From assembly GCA_013349435.1 (NCBI GenBank), contig DUZQ01000005.1, positions 1-64,000 on the forward strand: 64,000 nt of DNA, given 5' to 3'. The position numbers were made by a program, and so were the translations under genes. Below, in pieces: positions 27,873 through 39,167 of this stretch; positions within the stretch are counted from its first letter, which is position 1; every line of letters starts with the position of its first letter. The notes beneath the pieces are model-generated. The model was not told the origin of the DNA and did not search any database. It saw only the letters and a list, made by a program, of their open reading frames with translations. The stretch is from Planctomycetota bacterium. GTDB lineage: Bacteria; Planctomycetota; Phycisphaerae; Sedimentisphaerales; Anaerohalosphaeraceae.

Positions 27873-29696
27873 TTAAGGCTTGAAAATAATGCCCTTATCC
27901 TGCAACATCATTTTTACCTCCTCGACGGTATCATTCAGGTCCCAGCCCTCGGATACAAGTAAATCATAGTTGACATCTGTAAGATTTGGTCCGACCCACA
28001 CAACCTCAATCGAGTCGGTATCGACGGCGGCACTTATGATGTCGAGGTCGCTTTGCGTGAGGGCTATCGCGGTTACTACGAGAATCGTTCCGGCGTCCAG
28101 CATTATGTTTGCAACCTCCGCAAGTCTTCTTAAGTGCTCGTCTCTGTTTTCTGCGGTTCCTGCCACCTTTATATCCGCATCGACACCGTACAGGATGTTT
28201 CCGATTCCCATAAAGTACACAATCTTGCCGTCGGCGAAGAGCCTTGCTTCTACGGCTTTGGCGATTGTCTTTTTGCCCACGTCTTTTCGGCCCGTAACGA
28301 GGACGAGAGTGGGTTTTTGGTTGTACCTTTCGGCCCTGTCCTCGCGCGATATGGTACTGGTCTGCCACTTGTAGTTCCTCGTCATCACATAATCGCGCAT
28401 CCACAACTGTGTATCTGTAAGGGCTTCTGTGATAATTCCACCGCCGCAAATCTCGTAATCATCGACTATTACGAACCGGCCGGTGGCGGCTATCTCATCG
28501 GCGCAGTCGAAGGCAACAGCGCGGTGTACCGACAAAATACACTCGGCAACATCATGGTATTCGATACAGTTCTTTGCTTCTGTAGAGCTTAAGTCCGATG
28601 CGTTAATAACTCTTTTGACCTCATCAAGCTCGACGGGCTGTTTTGCTGTGCCAACCTTAATCAGGTAGGTCTTGTCTTTTATCATGGGTTTAGCGCCCAT
28701 CCAGAAGAGACTTGCCCGGATACGGCTGGTTACCCGGGGTTTGGTTTGTTTTTGCCTTGCGGCTATTTCGCCTCGTGTAACATAGATTTGCCTGTCAAGG
28801 GTAAAAGCACAGGGCTGACCTGCCTGCGCCGAGGTTTGGGGGGGCTGGTTGAAGCCCTCGATGCTCTTTATTGTGCTGGTTTTGCCGGACGGATAAAAGA
28901 CGACTTCGTCTCCAGCGGCAATTCGGCCTGATTCAATAGTGCCTGCGACAATACGGCGTTTATCACCGGCCCTGGTGAATTTATATACGTCCTGAACGGG
29001 CATTCTAAACGGTTTATCGACAGGCTGAGGTTCCTTTTCAAATGCATCAAGAGCCTGCAAAACCGTTCTGCCGGTGTACCATCCGAGCCTCTCGCTGCCG
29101 ACGGCGATGTTGTCTCCCGCCTTTCCGCTTACCGGGACAAAGTCGCAGGTTATGCCTATCTCGGCAAGAAACCTTGTGTACTCAGCCATAATACGGTCAA
29201 ATGTGTCTTTGCTGTATTCGACCAGGTCCATCTTGCTGACGAGCACTACAATTTGTCTGATACCTAACATCGAAAGCATATATCCATGTCTTCGAGAGTT
29301 TTCCTGCACTCCTTCGACTGCATCTATCACAACAAGTGCAGCTTCGGCGCGGGAGGCGCCCGTAACCATATTGCGCAGAAAGTCTATATGTCCGGGAGCA
29401 TCAATAATAATGTAATCGCGTGCAGAGGTACTGAAAAAAACGCGGGCCGAATCAATCGTAATTCCCTGAGACTGCTCGTCTTTTAGGGCATCGAGCAGGA
29501 AAGCGTATTCGAAGGGCTTCGAATTTCGCCGGCACGTCTGCCTGATATGCTCAAGTTTTCCTTTCGGCAGTGAACCGGTGTCGGCCAGGAGTCTGCCGAT
29601 AATCGTACTTTTGCCGTGGTCAACGTGGCCGGCAATAACAATGTTCATCCGTTCTGTTGTTTGTTCGTCCGCCATTTTTATATCAGGGGTACTCAC
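27873..29696 (-). CDS. cysN: Sulfate adenylyltransferase subunit 1 (GTPase) fused to a degenerate APS-kinase-like domain
   Basis: [40 protein letters not shown]-terminus [47 protein letters not shown]. Confidence 0.92.
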   Translation of the reverse strand: MSTPDIKMADEQTTERMNIVIAGHVDHGKSTIIGRLLADTGSLPKGKLEHIRQTCRRNSKPFEYAFLLDALKDEQSQGITIDSARVFFSTSARDYIIIDAPGHIDFLRNMVTGASRAEAALVVIDAVEGVQENSRRHGYMLSMLGIRQIVVLVSKMDLVEYSKDTFDRIMAEYTRFLAEIGITCDFVPVSGKAGDNIAVGSERLGWYTGRTVLQALDAFEKEPQPVDKPFRMPVQDVYKFTRAGDKRRIVAGTIESGRIAAGDEVVFYPSGKTSTIKSIEGFNQPPQTSAQAGQPCAFTLDRQIYVTRGEIAARQKQTKPRVTSRIRASLFWMGAKPMIKDKTYLIKVGTAKQPVELDEVKRVINASDLSSTEAKNCIEYHDVAECILSVHRAVAFDCADEIAATGRFVIVDDYEICGGGIITEALTDTQLWMRDYVMTRNYKWQTSTISREDRAERYNQKPTLVLVTGRKDVGKKTIAKAVEARLFADGKIVYFMGIGNILYGVDADIKVAGTAENRDEHLRRLAEVANIMLDAGTILVVTAIALTQSDLDIISAAVDTDSIEVVWVGPNLTDVNYDLLVSEGWDLNDTVEEVKMMLQDKGIIFKP

Positions 29697-29748
29697 TTTC
29701 TTTCATTCCAAACCTGATTTCCCGATTTATTCGGTCAGTTTGAGTATT

Positions 29749-30630
29749 CTACATATAACCGTCTCTGCGAAGGGTTTCAAGACCGCCTCCGTCTTCGGCG
29801 TCCTGAGCCCTGCCGGACCGCTCGGCGATATTTGCAAGTTTGCCGCTTTTGAGTTCTTCGATTATCTCTTTGACTGTGGACGCATCGGATTCGATGGGAT
29901 TCGTGCACGGCCGGCAACCAAGCGAACGGTATCTTTTCCCTTCGCCCTGATTATAATAAAGCGAAACCGTTGGAATCTTCTCTCGCTCGATGTATTCCCA
30001 GATATTCAGTTCCGTCCAGTCCAACAGAGGATGAATGCGGACGTGAGTTCCGGGAGCAAAGTCGGTCTTGTACTGATTCCAGAACTCCGGCGGCTGTTCG
30101 GCAATATCCCAGTCGTTTTGCCTGTCACGTGGCGAGAAATATCTTTCCTTCGACCTTGTGCCTTCCTCGTCGGCCCTGACTCCGACAATTACGCCCGTGA
30201 ACGGCTCTGTATTCGAATCAAGCTGGTACTTTTTTTCCGAATGATTGTACCGGTAGCGAGGCCATCTGCCGCTGAGGGTATGCTCAAGGGTTTCTGTCTT
30301 GAGGATACGACAGCACTCGATACGACCGGCATTGCCGTCGGGAAATGTCTGCTTGTTGTTCAACGCCTCGGTGTTAATCCCGTAAATCATATTCAGGTGC
30401 CATTTTTGAGTAAGCCTGTCCCGATATTCTATCATTTCGGGTATTTTGTATCCGGTGTCGATATGAACGAGAGGGAACGGCACATGTCCGATGAAAGCCT
30501 TCCTTGCAAGCCAGAGCAGGACCGTGCTGTCTTTGCCTATGGACCAGAGCATACACAGTTGCTTGAAATTGGCGTATGCCTCCCGCAGGATGTGTACGCT
30601 TATACTTTCCAACTGTTCCAGGTGGTCCAT
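29749..30630 (-). CDS. cysD: Sulfate adenylyltransferase subunit 2
   Basis: [69 protein letters not shown]. Confidence 0.96.
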   Translation of the reverse strand: MDHLEQLESISVHILREAYANFKQLCMLWSIGKDSTVLLWLARKAFIGHVPFPLVHIDTGYKIPEMIEYRDRLTQKWHLNMIYGINTEALNNKQTFPDGNAGRIECCRILKTETLEHTLSGRWPRYRYNHSEKKYQLDSNTEPFTGVIVGVRADEEGTRSKERYFSPRDRQNDWDIAEQPPEFWNQYKTDFAPGTHVRIHPLLDWTELNIWEYIEREKIPTVSLYYNQGEGKRYRSLGCRPCTNPIESDASTVKEIIEELKSGKLANIAERSGRAQDAEDGGGLETLRRDGYM

Positions 30631-30640
30631 TGTAGTTCCC

Positions 30641-31339
30641 TCAAAGATATTTTCCTATAAAATCGATAATCACAGAAGCCGATTCATCCACACTCTGTTC
30701 GTCTGTATTGACGATTATATCGGGTTTTTCCGGCTCCTCGTATGGGTCGTCCAGGCCGGTGAAGTTTTTGATTTGCCCGGCCCTGGCCCTGGTGTACAAT
30801 CCCTTGACATCCCGCTTCTCACAAACATCCAACGGCGCGTGTACATACACCTCAATGAAGTTTTTGCATACGTCTCTGACGAATCGCCGGGCGTTTCTGT
30901 AGGGCGAAATAAAGGAAGCCACCACAATTACACCGTGTTTTTCGAGCATCGAGGCCATAAATCCCACTCTTTTGATATGTTCATCTCTCTGCTGCCTTGT
31001 AAAACCCGTCGCAGGAAAGAAGCCTCGCAGGATGTCCCCGTCGAGTTTTTCGACACTGAGGCCTTTTTTACTTATAAATTCATATATCCTGTCGGCCAGG
31101 GTGGTCTTTCCGGAACCTGACAGGCCCGTCAGCCACAAAACAAACGCTTTATCGGGTTCTTTCACTTCAGTCTTCCCTCGGACCGATAATTTGAGGCGGT
31201 TTCCCAAAACCTTTGCCGTACGGTTTTGGACATATTTGCATCGGCATATATTTAAGGCATGGTGAGTCTTTTTGCAAGCATGTGTTGGGATATAATCGGT
31301 ATATTTGCCAAAGCCCTGTTCTGATTCAACTTTGAGCAA
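30641..31339 (-). CDS. cysC: Adenylylsulfate kinase
   Basis: [83 protein letters not shown]; true start may be internal. Confidence 0.93.
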   Translation of the reverse strand: MLKVESEQGFGKYTDYIPTHACKKTHHALNICRCKYVQNRTAKVLGNRLKLSVRGKTEVKEPDKAFVLWLTGLSGSGKTTLADRIYEFISKKGLSVEKLDGDILRGFFPATGFTRQQRDEHIKRVGFMASMLEKHGVIVVASFISPYRNARRFVRDVCKNFIEVYVHAPLDVCEKRDVKGLYTRARAGQIKNFTGLDDPYEEPEKPDIIVNTDEQSVDESASVIIDFIGKYL

Positions 31340-32168
31340 CGAATTCTTTGAATGCGTCTATCAATAATTTTGTGTATCTGCCCGGCCTGCCCGTTCCGAT
31401 TCCGGCACCATCAAACCGTACAACCGGCACAATATCCAATGTTGTTACAGCTATAAAAAGCTCATCGGCCTTTTGTGCTTCGGCCGGCGTTATCGCCTGC
31501 TCCAAAACATCCAGCCCCACTTGTGAAGTAAGGCCCATTACGAAACGCCGGGTTATTGAAGCGAGGATTTCCGAACCAAGGGGTCTTGTTACCAGTCTGC
31601 CGCCGGCGAATATCGCAAAAAAGGCCGAGCCGGCCGCCTCCGTAATAAAACCGTCCTCGTTTACAAGTATCGCCTCTGCGCAGCCACGATGCTCGGCTTC
31701 CATCCTTGCAAGCACGTTCGGCAATAAATTGAGCGTTTTAATGTCGCATCTTTTCCAGCGCCAGTCGGGATAGGTGCAGACCGAAATGCCCGTCTCTTTC
31801 TGCTCGCTGCTGTCGGGTAATTCGGTAACCGTCAGGAAGAAGTTCGGCTTCAAATCCCTGTCGCCCGCGTGGCTTCTGAGGTGTGAACCTCTGGTAACAT
31901 GAAAGTAAATCTTTGCATTTGCAATCCCGGCGGTCCGGTATGCCTGTTCGACCCTCCTGCGGATTTGGTCGATATCCACTCCCGTTATACTTATCTCGTT
32001 GAGGCTCCTGACCAATCTTGTAAGGTGCTCCTGGAGCGCGAATATCCTGCCGTCATAACTCCGCACAACCTCGTAAACACCGTCGCCGAAATATGTGCCT
32101 CTGTCCAGGTAAACAGGGTCAAGTTCGCTCAAGGGGACAATTTTGTCTTGTATCATCGCTATCTGCAT
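31326..32168 (-). CDS. Aminotransferase class IV
   Basis: YLDRGTYFGDGVYEVVRSYDGRIFALQEHLTRL; CAEAILVNEDGFITEAAGSAFFAI. Confidence 0.9.
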   Translation of the reverse strand: MQIAMIQDKIVPLSELDPVYLDRGTYFGDGVYEVVRSYDGRIFALQEHLTRLVRSLNEISITGVDIDQIRRRVEQAYRTAGIANAKIYFHVTRGSHLRSHAGDRDLKPNFFLTVTELPDSSEQKETGISVCTYPDWRWKRCDIKTLNLLPNVLARMEAEHRGCAEAILVNEDGFITEAAGSAFFAIFAGGRLVTRPLGSEILASITRRFVMGLTSQVGLDVLEQAITPAEAQKADELFIAVTTLDIVPVVRFDGAGIGTGRPGRYTKLLIDAFKEFVAQS

Positions 32169-32191
32169 CAGGACCCCTCAAAACCAGCCCT

Positions 32192-32680
32192 CTATTGTGT
32201 CGGGCCGGTGTCTGTCGATTTCTGTTCCTGGGCCTGCTGGCGAAGGCCTTCTTCAAACTCCGCTGCGGCCATCTCCTTCATCTTGTGCGCTTCTTCAATA
32301 AGTTCGGCCCGCTGCGGCGTCTGGTACTCTGTCAGCCGGAAGCTCCACTCGTACTCATCCACAATACGCCCCGGCCAGATGACCTCGGCGAAAAAGTCTA
32401 TCGGAAAACAGTCATGCAGCGGCGCCTTGAGTCTTCGGTGTGTATTGAGCGTTTCGAAGCCTTCTTTACTGATTCGCACCTTATAATCGCCGTACCAGTT
32501 AAACTCGACTGTAACGGGGCTTTGGCCTATCTCTTCGTCATTGAGCCACACAATCGCGCCGGCCGGGGCGGTATTGATAGTCAGCCTCCGCTCGACACAA
32601 CCGGCCTGTGTCAAGAGGGGCAGCAATACAGCCCCCACTGCTATCAACTTCACCGCAAATGAATGTCCTGCTTTACACAT
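32192..32680 (-). CDS. PEGA-domain lipoprotein
   Basis: TQAGCVERRLTINTAPAGAIVWLNDEEIGQSPVTVEFNWYGDYKVRISKEGFE. Confidence 0.8.
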   Translation of the reverse strand: MCKAGHSFAVKLIAVGAVLLPLLTQAGCVERRLTINTAPAGAIVWLNDEEIGQSPVTVEFNWYGDYKVRISKEGFETLNTHRRLKAPLHDCFPIDFFAEVIWPGRIVDEYEWSFRLTEYQTPQRAELIEEAHKMKEMAAAEFEEGLRQQAQEQKSTDTGPTQ

Positions 32681-32828
32681 ATCACATCCTTTATAACGCC
32701 GCCTTGATTCCTTCGTATTATCCTTACATCGAATAAATTACCACCACCCGACTAAAAAAGCAACGAGACAACAAAGGTCATCGGCGCAAGGTCAAGAAAA
32801 ACCGACACATTTACTGAATATATAAGGT

Positions 32829-35666
32829 TCAGTCTTTTTCGGTGCGCACAACCGTTACGGGGGCGATTTTTTCAAGTTCCTCTTTGATTTTGTCGGCATC
32901 ACCTACAACAACGATAATCATTTTATCGGGATTCAGTGTCTCATCGACCAGTTTATCGCAGTCATCTTCGTTGGTTTGTGCGATTTTGTCGAGCAGCCTT
33001 TCAAGATAATCGGCCCCCAGCTTCTGCGATTGAATCAGCCATAAATCCTTTGCAACCTGCTGAGGTGTTTCACGTGTTCTGACAAAACTTCCGGCAAAAT
33101 AGCTTCTGCTGGTCTTAAGTTCCTTTTCGGTGGGTTTTTGGGCCTGCAAACGTCGTATTTCATCGAGGGCTGCTCTTACGGTTTCAGCCGCCGAATCGGT
33201 CTTGGTAAAGGTGTTTACAGTAAAATCGCCGCTTAATGCGTGAGCTGTATAGCCGCCGTAAGCACCATAAGTCAGGCCCTTTTTTACGCGAATAGTTTCG
33301 TTAAGCCTGCTGTTGAAAGAGCCTCCGAAGTAGTATCCTACTACCCTGCTGATAAAATATTCCGGCTGGTCGTGCCGGGTAATGCCCAATTGTCCGATTC
33401 GAATTTCACTTTGCATACTGCCCGGCTGATCCACAAGGTATATGTGCGTATCTTTTGCCGCGGGGATATCCGCCACTTGAATCGCCGGCTGGGCGGTTTG
33501 TTTCTTCCAGCCGCCCAAAGTCATCCCGGCGAGCGACACCGCTTTTTCATAGTCGATATCACCTGCAAAAATCAGGACGGCCTTTTCGGGTCTTACGTAC
33601 CGACTCCACCACTGTTTGAGGTCTTGTACACTCAAAGCTTCGACATCTTCGGGTTCGCCCTCGACCGTTCTGGCGTATGGATGTGCGCCGTAAAGCCTCT
33701 TACGTAATTCCTTGTCGGCCAGGTATCTTGGTGTAGCCGACTCAACTGCAAGAGATGTAAGTACCTGTTTGCGCAGTTTCTCGAATTCGTTTTCGTCGAA
33801 TGTCGGCGCAACCACGACTTCGGCTAACAGTTCCATAGCGCGGCCGATATGTTCGGCAAGACAGTTTGCACTAAGTTGGCTCGTGTCCAGTTGGGCCGAG
33901 CCTTCCAGTGATATCGCATATCGCTCGAGTTCGGCGGCAAGTTCGGCCTCGTTGTGTTCGGCGGTACCCCTGGTGAGCATCTGCATCGCCATAGAGGCGG
34001 TGCCCGGTTTGTTCTCTGTCCAGGTGCCGTTTAAAAGTCCCAGCGTAACGCTGACAAAAGGCACCTCATGATTCGGTACGACCATCACCTTTAAGCCGTT
34101 TTCAAGACTGTCTGAGGTATGCTCAAGCTTCGTTTTGAAGTCTGTCAACTCGGCAAAAGGCGCTTGGGCCGGGAAGTATTCGGGACGCACAACGCCCTTG
34201 CGCCCCGGAGGAGGTGCTTTTCCTTCAGGCTCGGCTGTAATCGGGGCGGTTTCATCATCCTTTGCACCGGCCATCGCACCTTTTGTGTTCCTTTTTACTA
34301 TCACGGTCAGGGCGTGAGAATCTGCAAGGTATCTGTTCGCAACCCTTTGCAAATCTCTTCTTTTTACCGCGCTGATTTCATCCAACATCGTGTTTACACG
34401 CGAGGTATCACCTAATACTACCGCAGCAGAGCCTAACATCCCGGCCTTGCTGCCGACGGTTAAGTTCGTTGTTACTACACGTTTGAGCATCTGGTTGCGG
34501 GCCTTTGTCAACTCCTGTTGGGTAACACCTTCGGACCTTATCTTCTCAATATTTTTATAAATCAGTTCGCGTATGACCGAAAGCTCGGCATTCGGCGTCT
34601 GGACGGCGTCGGCGAAAAAAATCCCATCGTGCTCAAGGTTGTAAGTTGACGCCGAGGCACTGACGGCGAGTTGTTTTTCGGCCACAAGTTCGCGATACAG
34701 CCTGCTGCTGTTACCTCCGCCTAAAATTTCGCCGAGCAAATCGAGCACGACTTCATCTTTGTGCCCGGCCGGGACCGTCCTGAATATAACCTCAACCATA
34801 CCGGCAGGTGCATTCTCATCATCGATTATCAATTCCTCGGCGGCGGTTCTTTCAGGCTCGCGGACCCTAACGCGCTTGGGCTGGTCCCATGTCGGTATCC
34901 AGCCGAAATAGCGCTTCGCAAGGGCCTGAGCCTCGGCGTGTTTGACCGCCCCGACGATAATCAGCGTCGCGTTATTCGGCACATAAAACCTCGTCCAGAA
35001 ATCCCTCAGTTCCCCAACACTGGACGCTCGCAAATGCTCAAGCCTGCCAATCGGCATCCAGCGGTATGGATGCACCTTAAACAACTTCGCGAATGTCTTC
35101 TTTGACAGTGTACCATAAGGCCTGTTTTCACCCATCCGCAGCTCTTCCTCGACCACACTCCTTTCGGTGTCGAATGCATCCTGGTCAATCTTCAAAAAGC
35201 TCATCCGCTCGGCCTCGAGCCACAGGGCAAGAGCAAGTTGATTTGCCGGCAGCGTCTGGAGATATACCGTTTTATCAAAGCTGGTGTATGCGTTGTTCGT
35301 GCCCCCGACGCGCTGGATGAAATCAAAATGTTCACCCGGCCCGACCCGGTCGGTGCCTTTGAACATCATGTGCTCGAACATGTGAGCAAAACCCTGTCTT
35401 TCTGGATTCTCATTTTTCGAGCCAACATGATACCAGACCTGCACCGCAACTATAGGGCACGAGAAATCCTCCAGGGTTATGACCTGCAGGCCGTTATCAA
35501 GTTCAATTTGGCGATAATCAAAAAGAGGCTTGGCTGTTTTTTGCTCTCTGACTTGCTCGGGATATATAATGACTTGCTCACAACCGCCCGCCAGGAATGT
35601 AAATGTCGAGGCCAGCGAGAGTGTTGTCGCTAATGTAATTTTTCTAATCCAGGTGTCTTTATTCAT
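32829..35666 (-). CDS. M16-family zinc metallopeptidase (double domain), lipoprotein
   Basis: FAHMFEHMMFKGT (HxxEH), second M16 domain from about aa 520, LAGGC lipobox. Confidence 0.95.
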   Translation of the reverse strand: MNKDTWIRKITLATTLSLASTFTFLAGGCEQVIIYPEQVREQKTAKPLFDYRQIELDNGLQVITLEDFSCPIVAVQVWYHVGSKNENPERQGFAHMFEHMMFKGTDRVGPGEHFDFIQRVGGTNNAYTSFDKTVYLQTLPANQLALALWLEAERMSFLKIDQDAFDTERSVVEEELRMGENRPYGTLSKKTFAKLFKVHPYRWMPIGRLEHLRASSVGELRDFWTRFYVPNNATLIIVGAVKHAEAQALAKRYFGWIPTWDQPKRVRVREPERTAAEELIIDDENAPAGMVEVIFRTVPAGHKDEVVLDLLGEILGGGNSSRLYRELVAEKQLAVSASASTYNLEHDGIFFADAVQTPNAELSVIRELIYKNIEKIRSEGVTQQELTKARNQMLKRVVTTNLTVGSKAGMLGSAAVVLGDTSRVNTMLDEISAVKRRDLQRVANRYLADSHALTVIVKRNTKGAMAGAKDDETAPITAEPEGKAPPPGRKGVVRPEYFPAQAPFAELTDFKTKLEHTSDSLENGLKVMVVPNHEVPFVSVTLGLLNGTWTENKPGTASMAMQMLTRGTAEHNEAELAAELERYAISLEGSAQLDTSQLSANCLAEHIGRAMELLAEVVVAPTFDENEFEKLRKQVLTSLAVESATPRYLADKELRKRLYGAHPYARTVEGEPEDVEALSVQDLKQWWSRYVRPEKAVLIFAGDIDYEKAVSLAGMTLGGWKKQTAQPAIQVADIPAAKDTHIYLVDQPGSMQSEIRIGQLGITRHDQPEYFISRVVGYYFGGSFNSRLNETIRVKKGLTYGAYGGYTAHALSGDFTVNTFTKTDSAAETVRAALDEIRRLQAQKPTEKELKTSRSYFAGSFVRTRETPQQVAKDLWLIQSQKLGADYLERLLDKIAQTNEDDCDKLVDETLNPDKMIIVVVGDADKIKEELEKIAPVTVVRTEKD

Positions 35667-35900
35667 TGCAAACTCCTGAGACTTTACAAAACTTTACCGT
35701 TTTTAAAAGCTTATCCACTATAAGTTTCGCCGGCGTCAGGGTCAAGAACTTTTACGTACGGGATCCAATATCGGGTGCGTCTGCCCTTTTTATGTAGATG
35801 TTTTGTTTGTTTTTTTGATAATAAAACCCCGGACACCTATCCTTTTTAAAGTACTACGGAGGGTAGGCGGGTGCCGGGGGTAAATTTTTTGCAGATATAT

Positions 35901-36117
35901 GTCGGGCGGCTTGCGCCGCAGTGCTTCTGTTGTAGAGTTTGATGGTTCCCGCAGAAGCCGAGCCGCGCAAGCGGCCGAATTAAAGGGTAAAGCAATTATA
36001 TTATGCTTCGGGCGGCTTGCGCCGCCGCGCTTCTGTTATTATGATAGGCCGGTGCGCTTCTGTTGTTATGATGGGCCGGTGCGCTTCTGTTGTTATGATG
36101 GGCCGGTGTGCTTCTGT
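35901..36117. repeat. REP / inverted REP / REP array plus short tandem repeats of cttctgttgttatgatgggccggtgcg
   Basis: Same REP and iREP consensus as around the RAYT, followed by three ~27-bp tandem units. Confidence 0.82.
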
Positions 36118-36339
36118 ACAGTAAAAACCCGGTTTGTGGTTGAAAACCAGTTGCAGCTAAATCGGATAATTCATATAGCTTACACCGGCATTGTTCCAAA
36201 TTTTCCTTGCAAACGTAAAATATTTATTGATAATCCGGTTGTAATGACTGCCACCTGATTTGTCGTGGTTTTCTTTGTATTTTATTGTCAACCGGCTTAT
36301 AAATAGGTGGCGGGAACCTTTTGAAGGAGGTATAAGATA

Positions 36340-36738
36340 ATGAAGATTAGCAGGTCGGCTGAATACGCTTTAATCGCCGTGGGATACATCGCTGAGAATC
36401 GTAAAAATGGTCCTGTATTAACTTCGAGAATCTCGAAAGAATACAACATCACACCCGACTATCTTCCAAAAATCCTACAGCAACTGGTAAGGGCCGGTAT
36501 ATTAAAAAGCAAAAGGGGCCTTCACGGCGGTTTTTTCCTTGCAAGAAATCCCGATGATATTACCCTGCTTGAAATAGTAGAAGCGGTTGACGGCTCATTG
36601 AGGGACCATCCGCGGCTTTCAGTACTGACGAAGGACGCACCGTTCAGCGTTAAGATGGAAGCTGTTTGTCGAAACGCAAGCGAGTACGCCAGGGCAATCT
36701 ACGAAAAATCCACTCTCTCCAGTTTCATAGAGACTTAA
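36340..36738 (+). CDS. Rrf2-family transcriptional regulator
   Basis: MKISRSAEYALIAVGYIAEN...ISKEYNITPDYLPKILQQLVRAGILKSKRGLHGGFFLARNPDDITLLEIVEAVDG. Confidence 0.93.
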   Translation: MKISRSAEYALIAVGYIAENRKNGPVLTSRISKEYNITPDYLPKILQQLVRAGILKSKRGLHGGFFLARNPDDITLLEIVEAVDGSLRDHPRLSVLTKDAPFSVKMEAVCRNASEYARAIYEKSTLSSFIET

Positions 36739-36759
36739 TCAATAAGGACGACTCAAAAG

Positions 36760-37020
36760 ATGCAAATCAGAGAATTCCAAGAATTGATCCGGTGTAAATA
36801 TGGAAGCCGCGATCGCCAGCGCGGCACAGCCGCTACATTTATGTGGTTCATCGAAGAGGTGGGTGAACTTGCAACGGCATTGGGGGCGAACGACAAAAAC
36901 AAAGCCGAAGAATTCGCGGATGTATTGGCGTGGCTTTGTACGCTTGCTAATATTAACGACATCGACCTTCAAGATGCCTGCCGTAAGTACACAAGCGGAG
37001 AGGTTTCAGGATTCAAGTAA
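36760..37020 (+). CDS. MazG-like nucleotide pyrophosphohydrolase
   Basis: WFIEEVGELATALGANDKNKAEEFADVLAWLCTLANINDIDL. Confidence 0.85.
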   Translation: MQIREFQELIRCKYGSRDRQRGTAATFMWFIEEVGELATALGANDKNKAEEFADVLAWLCTLANINDIDLQDACRKYTSGEVSGFK

Positions 37021-37068
37021 AAGTGTCCGGCAAAGCCGGCAGGGAGCGATGAATCGCGGCCTTTTACT

Positions 37069-39138
37069 TTAATCGACAGGACCCGAACTCGGCTCAGGTA
37101 AGTCGGATTCATCTTTGCCCGCAGCGGCCATCGCACGGTAAAAACACCAGCCCAATCCGCCTATTATCATCAGGAGCATCACCCCTAATATTACGTCCGA
37201 CACGCCGGTAAGATGCTCGGCCGGGGCGTGTGTCGCCGTTGCGGTCGGGGCCTTTTTAGTTAAGTTGGTAAGTGTAACAGCCAAGAACGCGCTTATATCG
37301 AGTGTGGCAATAATTCCAGCCCAACCAGCCAGCCACGAAGGAAAAGAATAATCGCCGACGTGCTTGTCCACGATGTAATTGCTTATAAGGATTGCGACAA
37401 TGGCGACCGTCAGGGACTGAAACAGGAAGTAATTTTGGATTTTACCTGAGATGTTACCCCTGAGCACAACTACAGCCAGCATTGCCGCCGATGCTATCGC
37501 CAGACAAAATGCCACGAATCCGCCCATTCTTCCTGCGCAAAGATTCGGGTTCTTTACCCCGGGAACATTATCATATTGCTCGGCTCTTACAGGGCTTTTA
37601 ATCAAGCTCACGGCTACTGCAAGGACCGGAGCTGCGGCTACCACTGTTAAGCCCACACAATTTTTCAGTATCCAGTTTCCCTGTTCGTCAAAAATGAAAC
37701 CGCCTGCCTGGGTGAGGTCTTCAAAAAGGCTCCAGAAGAAAATAGTCCCCAAAACAATGGGGACAACGATTCTAATAGCGTAATTCCACCACCTGCCCAG
37801 GTTCCAGTCGCTCCTGTCGTTGGCATGTGTTCTGAGTGTGTCTATTCGCCAGAGCCAGCCGAGTACAACACACTCGGTAAGCCCAAGGAAAGCGATACCC
37901 CATGTTCCATCAATAAAATCTCCAACCACCTCCAGCCAGTTCAGGCCGCCTTCGGTTGTATAGATAACACCAACGGCGATACCTATCACAGTCATTACGG
38001 GCAGTACAAGACCTCGTCTCCAGCCGGTTTTATCAACCACCGCCGCGAGTACGGATTCAGTAATGGAAAAGCCCGAGTCAATACCTAAGGTAACAAGAGT
38101 AAAGAAGAAAACAAAACTCCACCATGCAGAATACGGCAACTGTGCAAGGGCGTATGGAAACACGATAAACGCCAGTCCCGCGCCGCCTCTGACAACCTGG
38201 TTAATTGCCACCTCCGTGCCGGCCTGTGCAGTAACGAAGGCCATGCCCCCCAAAGTCGAAAAAATCGCCAGACCCGCAATAAAACTCGTTCCGAAGTCCG
38301 CCAGACATATAATCGCAGCGTTGTTGTTAAGGTCGCTTCTTCTGTGCAAAAAACTTGCGTAAGTAATCATTACCCCCCCAAAAGCCAGACTCAAAGAAAA
38401 GAAGGCCTGACCGAATGCAAAACGCCAGGTAGTCGCTTTTGCCAGTTCCGGCCACGAGGGATTAAGATAATAAGCCAGCCCCTGGATACTTCCGGGCAGT
38501 GTCAGTCCGCGTACGGTCAGCACCAACAGCATCAGCCACGGCAAAGGAACGGTAAGCCAGACAATCTTGCCAACCAGCTTAACACCTTTGCATATACAAA
38601 GATACATCACCACCCAGGTGACGACCAGCGGCCAAAAGATATTCCAGCGAATCGCTCCGAGTGCGGAACCGGTTGTGTGGCCGAGATATGTTTTGAGGAA
38701 AAAGTCTTCCGCTTTTTTAACGCCTTCGATTCCCTCGGCCGCCCAGGGCAGCTCGCCTCCGGCCAAAATGCCTTTGAAACTGAACCATAAAAAGCTGAAG
38801 CAGTAAGCCAGCACAACTGCATAGAAGCTGATTATGACAAAACCTAAGATAGTGCTCCACCATCCCACAAATTCGAATCTTTTGTGCCCGTGGGCGAAGG
38901 CATCGGGAGCGGCCCGCTGCGTTAAATGGCCCAGGCCAAATTCCATAATGAGCATCGGCAGACCGACCACGAATACCGCGATTATGTATGGGATAAGAAA
39001 CGCCCCGCCGCCGTGGTCATAAAGTTCATAGGGGAACCTCCACAAATTGCCTAATCCTACAGCCGAACCTATAGCAGCGAGGACAAAGCCTCCACGGGTA
39101 CCCCAGTTTTCCCTTTGTTCTTCCAACATTTCCATCAA
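37069..39138 (-). CDS. Sodium-dependent transporter of the neurotransmitter:sodium symporter family
   Basis: WGTRGGFVLAAIGSAVGLGNLWRFPYELYDHGGGAFLIPY. Confidence 0.94.
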   Translation of the reverse strand: MMEMLEEQRENWGTRGGFVLAAIGSAVGLGNLWRFPYELYDHGGGAFLIPYIIAVFVVGLPMLIMEFGLGHLTQRAAPDAFAHGHKRFEFVGWWSTILGFVIISFYAVVLAYCFSFLWFSFKGILAGGELPWAAEGIEGVKKAEDFFLKTYLGHTTGSALGAIRWNIFWPLVVTWVVMYLCICKGVKLVGKIVWLTVPLPWLMLLVLTVRGLTLPGSIQGLAYYLNPSWPELAKATTWRFAFGQAFFSLSLAFGGVMITYASFLHRRSDLNNNAAIICLADFGTSFIAGLAIFSTLGGMAFVTAQAGTEVAINQVVRGGAGLAFIVFPYALAQLPYSAWWSFVFFFTLVTLGIDSGFSITESVLAAVVDKTGWRRGLVLPVMTVIGIAVGVIYTTEGGLNWLEVVGDFIDGTWGIAFLGLTECVVLGWLWRIDTLRTHANDRSDWNLGRWWNYAIRIVVPIVLGTIFFWSLFEDLTQAGGFIFDEQGNWILKNCVGLTVVAAAPVLAVAVSLIKSPVRAEQYDNVPGVKNPNLCAGRMGGFVAFCLAIASAAMLAVVVLRGNISGKIQNYFLFQSLTVAIVAILISNYIVDKHVGDYSFPSWLAGWAGIIATLDISAFLAVTLTNLTKKAPTATATHAPAEHLTGVSDVILGVMLLMIIGGLGWCFYRAMAAAGKDESDLPEPSSGPVD

Positions 39139-39167
39139 AAATTACCTCCCTGTAAATTGGTGGAGCA

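Noticed and set aside
36036-36117. CRISPR-like array
   Set aside because: Units are contiguous tandem repeats with no unique spacers, and no cas genes are nearby.
35899-36258. 119-aa ORF 'MSGGLRRSASVVEF...' and similar ORF at 25706-25966
   Set aside because: They are translations of REP/iREP arrays, not proteins.
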